Part shown: piece after piece, positions 27,214-35,994 of the stretch
Layout: every line of letters starts with the position of its first letter
Numbering within the stretch: the stretch's first letter is position 1
From: Gemmatimonadaceae bacterium
Lineage (GTDB): Bacteria; Gemmatimonadota; Gemmatimonadetes; Gemmatimonadales; Gemmatimonadaceae
NCBI GenBank assembly: GCA_020851455.1
Contig: JADZCT010000041.1
Location: forward strand, 1-64,000
Length of the DNA: 64,000 nt
Reading direction: 5' to 3'
Made by a program: the position numbers and the translations under genes
Notes under the pieces: generated by a model
Told to the model about the DNA's origin: nothing
Database searches by the model: none
Seen by the model: the letters and a program-made list of their open reading frames with translations, nothing else

Positions 27214-28140
27214 TTGAGCGCACCGACACCTGCAGCCGGCAACACGCCCTCTCAGCGCGCGCACAAGGTAACGGTCGTGACGCTCCGCGACCTCAAGGCG
27301 CGCGGCGAGCGCGCGACGGCAGTCACGGCGTACGACTACCCGACTGCCGTCTTCGCCGACCGCGCCGGCGTGGACTGGCTGCTCGTCGGTGACTCCGCCG
27401 CGATGACCGTGCTCGGCCTCCCCAACACGCTTGGAATTGGAATGACGGAAATGCTCGTCTTCGCACGGGCCGTTGCACGGGGGGCCCGGCATTCCTTCGT
27501 GGTTGGGGACCTTCCCTTTCTCTCGTACCAGGTGTCGGACGAAGACGCTATCCGAAACGCCGGCGCGTTCATCGCTGCAGGGTGTGACGCGGTGAAGTGC
27601 GAGGGCGGACGGCGCATCGCCCAGCGCGTTCGCGCGATGTCCGACGCAGGCATCGCCGTCATGGGCCACATCGGCCTCACGCCGCAGGCCATCGGCCAGC
27701 TCGGCGGGTACCGCGTGCAGGGTCGTACGCGCGCCGCCGCTGCCCTGCTGCTGGACGACGCGCGCGCTCTCCAGGACGCGGGCGCATTCTCGCTTCTCAT
27801 CGAGGCGACACCGCCCGAAGCGGCGGAGCAGATCCGCGACGACCTCGACATCCCAGTGTACGGGATCGGCGCGGGCCCGGACGTGGACGGCCAGCTCGTC
27901 ATCTCGCACGACCTGCTCGGGAATTTCGTAGGCGACGTGAAGCCCCGGTTCGTCTCGCGCCTCGCCGACGTGGACAAGGTCGTCACGACAGCATTTGCCG
28001 ACTACGCCGCGAGCGTCCGTAACCGAAAGTTCCCGGCCCCCGAACACTGGTACGCCGCACTGCCAGAGTCCAAGTCCGGCGGCACCGCGCGGCCCGCGTC
28101 AAAGCGCCCGGAACGCGCGCGAACCGTGGCGCGCGCCTGA
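27214..28140 (+). CDS. panB: 3-methyl-2-oxobutanoate hydroxymethyltransferase (ketopantoate hydroxymethyltransferase)
   Basis: 308 residues. PanB adds a hydroxymethyl group from 5,10-methylene-THF to 2-oxoisovalerate, the first committed step of pantothenate and CoA synthesis, in the cytoplasm. Family landmarks are VTAYDYPTAVFADRAGVDWL, LVGDSAAMTVLG, AGCDAVKCEGG and MGHIGLTPQAIGQLGGYRVQ. The start is TTG at 27214, 8 bases after GGAGG. Residues before about 15 and after about 290 are extra, low-complexity extensions. It heads a run with a sulfur carrier, MoeB and threonine synthase. Expression probably depends on passing two leader terminators. Confidence 0.92.
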   Translation: MSAPTPAAGNTPSQRAHKVTVVTLRDLKARGERATAVTAYDYPTAVFADRAGVDWLLVGDSAAMTVLGLPNTLGIGMTEMLVFARAVARGARHSFVVGDLPFLSYQVSDEDAIRNAGAFIAAGCDAVKCEGGRRIAQRVRAMSDAGIAVMGHIGLTPQAIGQLGGYRVQGRTRAAAALLLDDARALQDAGAFSLLIEATPPEAAEQIRDDLDIPVYGIGAGPDVDGQLVISHDLLGNFVGDVKPRFVSRLADVDKVVTTAFADYAASVRNRKFPAPEHWYAALPESKSGGTARPASKRPERARTVARA

Positions 28141-28191
28141 CCCGGCGTCTTCCACCCGTTATCAACTCACAGTCGCACCAAACACCTGCCA

Positions 28192-28464
28192 ATGCCTGCC
28201 ACCCTGCACCTTCCCGCCATCCTCGCCAAGCTCGCGGACGCAAAGGTCATCGAGTCCGCCGGCGCGACCGTAGGCGCCCTGGTTTCCGACGTCGCCACGC
28301 GGTACCCTTCGCTCGCCCCGCGCCTGCGCGACGCCGACGGCCAGCCATACCCATTCGTTACGTTCTACCTGAACGACGAAGACATCCGTTTTCACGGCGG
28401 GTTCGACGCGCCGCTGGCCGACGGTGACGAGATCACGGTCGTTCCGGCAATCGCCGGGGGCTGA
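28192..28464 (+). CDS. MoaD/ThiS-family sulfur carrier protein
   Basis: 90 residues, beta-grasp fold, ending in the required Gly-Gly (VPAIAGG) that is adenylated and thiocarboxylated by a MoeB/ThiF-type E1 enzyme. The next gene, 3 bases on, encodes just such an enzyme. It could serve molybdopterin, thiamin, or amino-acid sulfur transfer. The neighbour after MoeB is a PLP enzyme (threonine synthase), and MoaE is absent nearby, so a CysO-like role in cysteine or homocysteine synthesis is possible. Confidence 0.88.
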   Translation: MPATLHLPAILAKLADAKVIESAGATVGALVSDVATRYPSLAPRLRDADGQPYPFVTFYLNDEDIRFHGGFDAPLADGDEITVVPAIAGG

Positions 28465-28467
28465 GCG

Positions 28468-29703
28468 ATGACGGTAGTCACGTACAGGACGGAGCGGGAT
28501 CGGCCACGCGACGCTGCGGCTGTCCGGCCAGCGGCGGGCAAGGAATCGGCGCGCGAACTGCCGCCGCTCTCGCACGACGAGATCGTCCGCTACAGCAGGC
28601 ACCTTATCCTGCCGGACGTGGGCGTCGAAGGGCAGCGCAAGCTGAAGGCCGCGCGCGTCCTGCTCATCGGCGCGGGTGGCCTGGGCTCCCCGCTCGCACT
28701 GTACCTCTCTGCGGCCGGCGTCGGCAACATCGGGATCGTCGAGTTCGACGTGGTTGACATCACCAACCTGCAGCGGCAGGTGCTCCACGGCACGAGCGAC
28801 GTCGGCAAGCCCAAGAGCGACTCGGCCCGCCGCAGGATCGCCGACGTGAACCCGCACGTCCAGGTCACTACGTACGAAGAGCCGCTCACCTCGGCAAACG
28901 CGCTCGGCATCATCCGCGACTGGGACATCGTCGTGGACGGCACCGACAACTTTCCCACGCGATACCTGGTCAACGACGCCTGCGTGCTCCTCGGCAAGCC
29001 CAACGTGTACGGGAGCATCTACAGGTTCGAAGGTCAGGCATCGGTGTTCGCCACCGCCGACGGCCCGTGCTACCGCTGCATCTATCCGGAACCGCCTCCG
29101 CCGGGGATGGTGCCGAGTTGCGCCGAGGGCGGCGTGCTTGGCGTGCTGCCGGGGCTCGTCGGGATGATCCAGGCGACGGAAACCATCAAGCTCATCCTCG
29201 GAGCCGGTGACTCCCTCGCCGGACGCCTCCTCCTCATTGACACGCTCGGCGCGAACTTCCGCACCGTGAAGGTCCGGCGCGACCCGAGTTGCCCGGCCTG
29301 CGGCACGCGTACGCTCATGGAACTGATTGACTACGAGCAGTTCTGCGGCGTGCCGCATGCCGTACCGGAAACGCAGATCTCGCACGGAGTCCCGGAAATC
29401 TGCCCGATGGAAGCCGCGGCGAAGCTCGAACGAAACGAGATCGAGATCATAGACGTGCGGGAGCCGCACGAACTCGACATCGCGAGCTATCCCCGGGTGA
29501 CGGCCATCCCGCTCGGCCAGATAGCGGCGCGCATCGCCGAGCTGCCGCGCGACCGCGACCTCGTGATCGCCTGCAGAACCGGCGCACGCAGCGCCAGGGC
29601 CGTCCAGCAACTCCAGGCCGCCGGCTTCACGCGCGTGTGGAACCTTGCCGGCGGCATCCACAGGTGGATTGACGACGTTGATCCATCGCAACCCAAGTAC
29701 TGA
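28468..29703 (+). CDS. moeB: MoeB/ThiF-type adenylyltransferase with C-terminal rhodanese domain
   Basis: 411 residues. The N-terminal E1-like domain has the ATP-binding VLLIGAGGLGSPLALYLSAA (about 64-83), the nearby DVVDITNLQRQ, and two zinc Cys pairs (CYRC and CPAC). The C-terminal rhodanese domain has active-site C369 in IACRTGARSARA, so one polypeptide can both adenylate the carrier's Gly-Gly and hand it persulfide sulfur, as in MoeZ/MOCS3. It is 3 bases after the carrier gene and 9 bases before threonine synthase, a tight operon. The first 35 residues are a variable extension. Confidence 0.92.
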   Translation: MTVVTYRTERDRPRDAAAVRPAAGKESARELPPLSHDEIVRYSRHLILPDVGVEGQRKLKAARVLLIGAGGLGSPLALYLSAAGVGNIGIVEFDVVDITNLQRQVLHGTSDVGKPKSDSARRRIADVNPHVQVTTYEEPLTSANALGIIRDWDIVVDGTDNFPTRYLVNDACVLLGKPNVYGSIYRFEGQASVFATADGPCYRCIYPEPPPPGMVPSCAEGGVLGVLPGLVGMIQATETIKLILGAGDSLAGRLLLIDTLGANFRTVKVRRDPSCPACGTRTLMELIDYEQFCGVPHAVPETQISHGVPEICPMEAAAKLERNEIEIIDVREPHELDIASYPRVTAIPLGQIAARIAELPRDRDLVIACRTGARSARAVQQLQAAGFTRVWNLAGGIHRWIDDVDPSQPKY

Positions 29704-29712
29704 GCCACCACG

Positions 29713-30990
29713 ATGCTCGCAGCCAGCACGCTCACGCTCCTGCCGCAGCACTGTAAGCTCTGCGGCACCGAATACCCCGCCGAGCCGATCGCGATCTGCA
29801 GCGAATGCCTTGGCCCGCTCGAGCCGACGTACCCCAGAGACCGCGTATACCCGGATCGCGACGACATCGAGCGCCGGGCGCCCAGTCTATGGCGCTACCG
29901 CGAGTGGCTGCCGTTCGATGGCGAGCCCGTGTACTCGCACGACACGGGATTCACGCCCCTGATCGAGGCACCGTGCCTGGCTGCGGCGCTGGGTGTCGGC
30001 CGCGCGTGGGTGAAGAACGATGCCGTGGCACAGCCGACGCTTTCGTTCAAGGACCGCGTTGTAGCCAGCGCAATCAACGCAGCCCATGCACTCGGCCTCG
30101 GGGTCGTCGGGTGCGCCAGCACCGGCAACCTCGCGAATGCCGTGGCCGCGCACGCCGCGCGCGCCGGGCTCCCGGCGTGGATCTTCATCCCCGAAGACCT
30201 CGAGCCCGCGAAGGTCATCGGAACCGCGGTTTACGGCGCGAACCTCGTCCGCGTGCGCGGGCACTACGACGACGTGAACCGCCTCTGCGTGCAGCTCGCC
30301 GACCGCTTCGGCTGGGGCATCGTCAACGTGAACTTGCGCGGCTACTACGGCGAGGGCTCGAAAACGATGGCCTTCGAGATCGCCGAGCAGCTTGGCTGGC
30401 GGCTCCCCACGGCGGTGGTTGCGCCCATGGCAGGCGGCTCGCTCCTCACCAAGTTGCGAAAGGGATTCGGCGAGTTCCTCTCCGCCGAACTCGTGAACGG
30501 CCCGGCGCCAAAGCTGTTTGGCGCGCAGGCATCGGGCTGCGCCCCCATCGTGCGACTCGTCGAGAGCGGTGCCGCAAAGCTCACGCCCGAGATACCGAAC
30601 ACCGTTGCGCGGTCAATCGCGATCGGGAACCCCGCGGACGGCCCGTTTGCCGCGCGCGCGATGGTCGAGAGCGGCGGCTGGGGAGCGCATGTGAGCGACG
30701 CCGAGATCGTTGCCGGAATCAGGTTGCTCGCCGAGACGACGGGCGTGTTCACCGAGACCGCCGGCGGAACGACCGTCGCGGCCGCGCTCAAGCTCGCGCG
30801 CGAAGGGCGCCTGGGGCAGGACGACGAGGTGGTCGTCTGCATCACCGGCAACGGACTCAAGACAACCGATGTCGTGCGCGACGTACTCCCGGAAGCGCCA
30901 GTCGTGGATGCCAAGGTTCGCGAGGTCGCGGCGCTCGTGGCTGCGCGACCGGCGCCCTCTGCTCGCGAGGCGGGTTTTCCCGGCGCGTAG
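29713..30990 (+). CDS. thrC: Threonine synthase-family PLP enzyme with zinc ribbon
   Basis: 425 residues. An N-terminal zinc ribbon (C14, C17, C29, C32) is followed by a fold-type II PLP domain with the Schiff-base lysine K113 in PTLSFKDRVV and the phosphate-binding VGCASTGNLANAVAAHAAR. The ribbon and the SFKDR signature are those of archaeal/bacterial ThrC, which converts O-phosphohomoserine to threonine. No hom or thrB genes are adjacent. Instead it is the last gene of a sulfur-carrier/MoeB operon, which raises the chance that this copy uses the thiocarboxylate to replace a phosphate group (making homocysteine or cysteine). Confidence 0.88.
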   Translation: MLAASTLTLLPQHCKLCGTEYPAEPIAICSECLGPLEPTYPRDRVYPDRDDIERRAPSLWRYREWLPFDGEPVYSHDTGFTPLIEAPCLAAALGVGRAWVKNDAVAQPTLSFKDRVVASAINAAHALGLGVVGCASTGNLANAVAAHAARAGLPAWIFIPEDLEPAKVIGTAVYGANLVRVRGHYDDVNRLCVQLADRFGWGIVNVNLRGYYGEGSKTMAFEIAEQLGWRLPTAVVAPMAGGSLLTKLRKGFGEFLSAELVNGPAPKLFGAQASGCAPIVRLVESGAAKLTPEIPNTVARSIAIGNPADGPFAARAMVESGGWGAHVSDAEIVAGIRLLAETTGVFTETAGGTTVAAALKLAREGRLGQDDEVVVCITGNGLKTTDVVRDVLPEAPVVDAKVREVAALVAARPAPSAREAGFPGA

Positions 30991-31088
30991 CCAGCGGACG
31001 GCGCCGCGCCGCCCGCTTGAAGAATCCGGATCAACAGGCCATTCTCCCAAGTGGATCAACAGCTCCACCGTTACGGGAGGAAGGTCTC

Positions 31089-33077
31089 ATGCTGGTTGGC
31101 AGCAAGCGTCGCAACGGCAATCGCCGCCCTGGAGAGCATTACACCCGGCTCACCACGCCAATGGTCCGGGAGAACGGCGTGCTCAAGCCAACCACGTGGG
31201 ATCATGCGCTGGACGTGGCCGCCGAAGGGTTCCGGCGCAACATCGAGGCCCGCGGCCCGAACGCGCTCGGCATCTTCTCCTGCTCGAAGTCCACGAACGA
31301 GGTCAACCTGGCGGCGCAGAAGCTGGCCCGGGTCGCCTTCGGCACGCACAACATAGACAGTTGTAACAGAACGTGACACGCACCCAGCGTCGTCAGTTTG
31401 GCGGCGGTCTTCGGTGCGGGTGGCAGCACGGGCTCATATGCGGAAGTGGAGGAGACGGACGTCGTACTCCTCTGGGGATCGAATGCGCGCAACGCGCACC
31501 CGATCTGGTTCCACCACCTCCTCAAAGGGATCCGGAACCACGGCACGCGGCTGTATGTGATTGACCCGCGGCGGAGCGAATCCGCGCAGTGGGCCGACGC
31601 ATGGCTTGGCAACCATGTGGGCAGCGACATCGCGCTTGCGAACGCCATGGGCCGGGAGATCATCCACGCCGGGCTCTGCAGCCGCGACTTCATCGCCAAC
31701 GCCTGCTCCGGGTTCGAGGAGTACGCGAAGGGCGTCGAGGAGTACACGCTCGAGCGCGGCGAAGAGCTCACCGGCGTTCCCGCGGACGTCATTCGCGAGT
31801 GCGCTCACGCGTACGCCAGGGCAGAGAAGGCGATGATCTGCTGGACCCTCGGCATTACGCAGCACCACGATGCGACCGAGGCGGTATTCGCGCTCATTAA
31901 CCTGTGCCTGCTTACCGGACACATCGGCAAGTGGGGCTCGGGGCTCAATCCCCTGCGGGGACAGAACAACGTGCAGGGCGGCGGCGACATGGGCGCCATT
32001 CCCAACCGCCTGCCTGGATTCCAGCAGATCACCGATCCCGCCGTTCGCGAGCGGTTCGAGAAGCACTGGGGCGTGAAGCTGCAGCCAAACGTCGGGTGGA
32101 ACCTCACGGAAATGCTCGACGCCATGGATCGTGGCAAGCTCACGTCGCTTTTCGTGATCGGCGAGAACCCAGCGCATTCCGATGCCGACGCGAACCACGT
32201 CGAGCACGTCCTCGCGAAGCTCGACCACCTCGTCGTGCAGGAGATCTACATGACGAGAACGGCCGAACTCGCGCACGTGGTCCTGCCGACGGTCGCAAGC
32301 TGGTGCGAGGCAACTGGCACCGTGACGAACAGCGAACGCCGCGTCCAGCTCTGCCGCAAGGCAATCGAGCCGCCGGAAGGAACGCGCGACGAGCTCTGGA
32401 TCATCAACGAGATAGGCACGCGGCTAGGTAAGGATCTGGGGGCAACCGGCCCTGAGGCGATGTGGAACGAGCTGCGCGTGCTCGCGCCGCACATGTACGA
32501 AGGAATGACCTACGAGCGACTCGCCAGGTACGACGGACTGCAGTGGCCGTGCCCGTCCGCTGACCACCCGGGCACCGTGTTCCTGCACGACCGCCTCTGG
32601 AAGAAGGGCGCCGAGCGCGGGCCGGCCGCGCCATTCAACGTGGTTCACCACGAAGGACCGGTCGAGAAGCCGGACGCCGAGTATCCCTTCACGCTGACCA
32701 CAGGGCGGCACCTCGACGCGTACAACACCGGCATCCAGACGTCGGGGTATTCATCGCCCATGACCCGCGGCGAGACGCTGGACATCTCGCCGGAGGACGC
32801 GGATCGCATCGGCATCACCTCGGGAATCCGGGTGCGCGTTGCGTCGCGCCGCGGTTCTGTCGTGGTGCCGGCGCGAATAGATGAAGGACTGCGGCCCGGG
32901 GTCGTCTTTATGACGCTGCACTACCCCGATGACGCCGTGACCAACATGCTCACGATCAACGCCAGCGACCTGGCGGCAGGCACCGCTGAGTTCAAGGCGT
33001 GCGCCGTGAGCGTCGAGCCCGAGACGAGCGTGTCGCCGGCGCGATCCGCTCTCGGCGCGATGCCCGCGTCTGCCTGA
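31089..33077 (+). CDS. fdhA: Formate dehydrogenase alpha subunit, catalytic (C-terminal) half, selenocysteine-containing
   Basis: 662 residues if the in-frame TGA at codon 96 is read as selenocysteine. Sequence on both sides is continuous with this family: NIDSCNRT, then Sec, then HAPSVVSLAAVFGAG, which is the formate dehydrogenase active-site motif with Sec followed by His. Downstream are the MGD-binding parts DVVLLWGSNARN, LRGQNNVQGGGDMGAIP and TAELAHVVLPTVASWCEATG, and a C-terminal molybdopterin-dinucleotide domain (LTTGRHLDAYNTGIQT). The start ATG follows GGGAGGAAGG. The protein lacks the N-terminal [4Fe-4S] domain of a normal alpha subunit and begins where that domain should end (RLTTPMVRENG). 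The missing domain is encoded two genes downstream at 35101-35994. It oxidises formate to CO2 or does the reverse. Confidence 0.9.
31374..31405 (+). promoter_or_regulatory. UGA selenocysteine codon and SECIS-like hairpin
   Basis: TGA at 31374-31376 is followed by a hairpin: GTCGTC (31389-31394) pairs with GGCGGC (31400-31405), with two G-U pairs and a 5-base loop AGTTT. Outer bases GCACC and GGTGC can extend it. The apical stem begins 15 bases after the T of the UGA, the same spacing as in Escherichia coli fdhF, where SelB binds. Loop sequence differs from the E. coli element, as is usual outside enterics. Confidence 0.72.
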
Positions 33078-33107
33078 TTCACCTTTCCCGCTTCCTGGCA
33101 ACATACA

Positions 33108-35072
33108 GTGGATCTGAAATTTCTCGATGCCGAACCAACCGCCGAAGAGCGTGCCGCAGTGGACGCCCGCCTCGGCCCGCCCGACTCCGCATGGGACGGC
33201 GCGGCAGAGCGTTCGGCGCGTGACCTGCACGTGGCTATAGGCGGGAAGAAGCAACGCGACCGCCGGCACCTCCTTCTCCCGGCGCTCCAGGCACTGCAGG
33301 GACGCGTCGGGTGGATCAGCGAGGGTGGCTTCAATTACGTGTGCAAGCGGCTGACCGTTCCGCCCGCGGAAGCGTGGGGCGTCGCGACGTTCTACATGAT
33401 GCTCTCGACGATGCCGCGACCGCGTCGGGTACTCCATGTATGCGACGACATCGCTTGCAGGGCGCGTGGCGCGTCCGACCTGTGCGACGTCCTCCGTCGC
33501 GAGCACAGCCCGGCGCTTCACCACGGGTTCGTGCCCGGCCGTGACGACCCGCCGCAGGGTACCAAGGTTGAGATCAGCCAGGCGCATGGCGCCTGGACCA
33601 CGGCTCCCTGCCTTGGCATGTGCGACGTGGCGCCTGCCGCGCTCTATGTAGATGCGGGGGCCGAGCCGGTTGAGCGGTCGCTCGGGGGAATGACGGCCGA
33701 CAGAGCGCTTCGGCTCATCGGAGGCGGCGCCGTGCCGCGCGATACCCTCGAGAACATCGAGCGCGCCGACCCGGGAAAGGCCGCCGCATCCGCGAACCAG
33801 GCGGATGACGCCCCGCTGATGCCGTTTGTCGGAGGGCTTGGCGAACTCCGGCTCCTGAAACGCGTTGGGGTCGTTGACCCGGCATCCCTCGAATCCTACC
33901 GCATGCACGGCGGATACAAGGCGCTCGAGAAGGCCTTTGCCCTCGGGCCCGAAGGCGTGATCCGCGAGCTGAACGAGGCACGGCTCGTCGGGCGGGGCGG
34001 CGCCGCGTTCCCAACCGGCCGCAAGTGGGACATGGTACGCGCGCAGCCCGAGAAGACACGCTACATCATCTGCAACGCTGACGAGTCGGAGCCTGGAACC
34101 TTCAAGGATCGCGTCATACTGACCGCGGATCCTTTTGCGATCGTCGAGGCGCTGACGATTGGTGCTTACGCAACCGGCGCCCGGAAGGGGTACGTGTATA
34201 TCCGCGGGGAATACCCGCTCGGCGCCACGCGCATCCAGTATGCCATTGACGAAGCCCGCAGGGCGGGCCTGCTCGGTTCTGACGTAATGGGCAGGAACTT
34301 CTCGTTCGACATCGAGGTGCGCCGCGGCGCGGGCGCGTACATCTGCGGCGAGGAGACCGCTCTCTTCGAGAGCATCGAGGGCAAGCGCGGCGAGCCGCGC
34401 AACAAGCCGCCCTTCCCAACAGAGAAGGGGCTCTTCGGCAAGCCAACAATAGTCAACAACGTCGAGACCCTCGCGAATGTGCTGCCGATCGTTCTCAACG
34501 GTGGCGCCGCCGCGGCAAAGATCGGAACGCCAAAGAGCACCGGCACCCGGCTCTTCTGCGTGAGCGGCCACGTTGGACGGCCCGGCGTTTACGAGATCCC
34601 GATGGGCGCCACGCTCGGCGAGCTCATCGAGCTCGCCGGTGGAGTGGCCGGCAGCGGCAAGCTTCAGGCAGCACTCCTCGGCGGGGCCGCTGGCGGCTTC
34701 GTTCAGGCCGCCGACATGAACCTCCGGCTCACGCACGAAGACACCGCTGCCGTCGGCGCCACGCTCGGCTCCGGCGTCGTCGTGGCGTTCGACGACACGG
34801 TGGACATGAAGGACATCGTGCTGCGCATCGCCCGGTTCTTCAGAGATGAATCGTGCGGCCAGTGCGTACCGTGCCGCGTGGGCACGATGCGCCAGTACGA
34901 GGCCCTGTCCCGAATGCTGGGCAGGGAGCCGCTGGGCAGCACCGATCAGGAACTGGGGCTGCTTCACGAACTTGGGACCGCCATGCGCGATGGTTCCATC
35001 TGCGGGCTCGGCCAGACGGCGTACTCCGCGGTCGAGAGCGCGATCAAGCGCCTCGGTCTATCCCCTACCTGA
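33108..35072 (+). CDS. Formate dehydrogenase diaphorase subunit, NuoE-NuoF fusion
   Basis: 654 residues from GTG. Residues 1-185 are a NuoE/FdsG thioredoxin-like [2Fe-2S] domain (C112, C117, C168, C172). Residues from about 235 are a NuoF/FdsB domain with the NADH/FMN site GRGGAAFPTGRKW (295-307), the FMN-side GAGAYICGEETAL and a [4Fe-4S] site C583-C586-C589 plus C632 (CGQCVPCRVG...ICG). The fused subunit should take electrons from the alpha subunit's clusters and reduce NAD+ through FMN. It sits between the two halves of the alpha subunit, 30 and 28 bases from each. NuoEF fusions are known in some FDHs and hydrogenases. Confidence 0.9.
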   Translation: MDLKFLDAEPTAEERAAVDARLGPPDSAWDGAAERSARDLHVAIGGKKQRDRRHLLLPALQALQGRVGWISEGGFNYVCKRLTVPPAEAWGVATFYMMLSTMPRPRRVLHVCDDIACRARGASDLCDVLRREHSPALHHGFVPGRDDPPQGTKVEISQAHGAWTTAPCLGMCDVAPAALYVDAGAEPVERSLGGMTADRALRLIGGGAVPRDTLENIERADPGKAAASANQADDAPLMPFVGGLGELRLLKRVGVVDPASLESYRMHGGYKALEKAFALGPEGVIRELNEARLVGRGGAAFPTGRKWDMVRAQPEKTRYIICNADESEPGTFKDRVILTADPFAIVEALTIGAYATGARKGYVYIRGEYPLGATRIQYAIDEARRAGLLGSDVMGRNFSFDIEVRRGAGAYICGEETALFESIEGKRGEPRNKPPFPTEKGLFGKPTIVNNVETLANVLPIVLNGGAAAAKIGTPKSTGTRLFCVSGHVGRPGVYEIPMGATLGELIELAGGVAGSGKLQAALLGGAAGGFVQAADMNLRLTHEDTAAVGATLGSGVVVAFDDTVDMKDIVLRIARFFRDESCGQCVPCRVGTMRQYEALSRMLGREPLGSTDQELGLLHELGTAMRDGSICGLGQTAYSAVESAIKRLGLSPT

Positions 35073-35100
35073 CCGGCCATACTTTCCAACAGGCAGTCAC

Positions 35101-35994
35101 ATGTCCTCAGCACACCAGCAGCTCGTCAGGCTCTCGCGCCCGTCGTCGAAGCCGAAGGCAATGGTCGAGATCTCGGTTGACGGCGAGGCCGTCAGCGTTC
35201 CCGAAGGCTCGACGATCCTCGACGCCTGCAAGAAGCTTGGCAAGGATATCCCGACCCTCTGCTGGCACCAGACGCTCACGCCCGCAAACGTATGCCGCGT
35301 GTGCATGGTAGAGCTGGAAGGCGCGCGCACGCTCGTGCCCAGCTGCTCACGCGAAGTCGAGCCGGGAATGAAGGTGAAGACGCGGAACGAGCGCGTGGAC
35401 CTCACCCGGCGGCTCGTCCTGGAGATGCTCGGGTCGAGCGTGGACCTCTCGATCTCGCCAGGCACGCCGGAGATGATCGCGGAGTACGATGCCAGGCCCG
35501 AGCGGTTCGGACCCGACGCCGCCAACGTGGCCCGGCCGGTAAAGGACGACAACGCGCTTTACGTGCGCGACTATTCCAAGTGCATCCTGTGCTATCGCTG
35601 CGTGCAGGCCTGCGGAGACGACCATCAGAACACCTTCGCCATCGCAGTGGCCGGGCGCGGCTTCGACGCGCACATCTCCACGGAGTTCGACACGCCGCTT
35701 CCCAACAGCGCCTGCGTCTACTGCGGCAACTGCATCGCGGTCTGCCCCACTGGAGCCCTGATCGCAAGGCGTGAGTGGCAGATGCGCGGCGACAACACAT
35801 GGGATGAGTCGAAGCAGACGACGACGGACACGATCTGCCCGTACTGTGGCGTGGGTTGCACGCTGACCCTGCACGTGCAGGACGGCGAGATCGTCAAGGC
35901 CACGAGCCCGTTCGGAAACGACGTGACGCTCGGCAACCTCTGCATCAAGGGCCGCTTCGGCTGGCAGCACGTGCAGAACAGAGAGGCGGACTGA
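35101..35994 (+). CDS. Formate dehydrogenase alpha subunit, N-terminal iron-sulfur half
   Basis: 297 residues. A [2Fe-2S] ferredoxin domain (C54, C65, C68, C82) is followed by two [4Fe-4S] motifs (C161, C164, C167, C171 and C205, C208, C211, C215) and then the Fe4S4 domain that normally opens a molybdopterin oxidoreductase (C246, C249, C253, C281 in CPYCGVGC and NLCIKGRFG). The protein stops ten residues later (VQNREAD), exactly where the catalytic half at 31089 takes up the chain. The His-ligated [4Fe-4S] site found between the first two domains in FdsA/NuoG is missing: there is no Cys or His between residues 83 and 160. It would carry electrons from the molybdenum site to the NuoEF subunit. 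Confidence 0.9.
   Translation: MSSAHQQLVRLSRPSSKPKAMVEISVDGEAVSVPEGSTILDACKKLGKDIPTLCWHQTLTPANVCRVCMVELEGARTLVPSCSREVEPGMKVKTRNERVDLTRRLVLEMLGSSVDLSISPGTPEMIAEYDARPERFGPDAANVARPVKDDNALYVRDYSKCILCYRCVQACGDDHQNTFAIAVAGRGFDAHISTEFDTPLPNSACVYCGNCIAVCPTGALIARREWQMRGDNTWDESKQTTTDTICPYCGVGCTLTLHVQDGEIVKATSPFGNDVTLGNLCIKGRFGWQHVQNREAD

Noticed and set aside
27063-27217. A 51-codon frame from GTG running through the panB leader and overlapping the TTG start
   Set aside because: Its translation is Arg-rich without any sign of selection, it runs through two terminators, and no ribosome site precedes it.
31374-31397. Formate dehydrogenase gene looks broken into two open frames by a stop
   Set aside because: The stop is TGA at the exact selenocysteine position of the family, the frame is unbroken on both sides and a SECIS-like hairpin follows, so it is read as Sec rather than a pseudogene.
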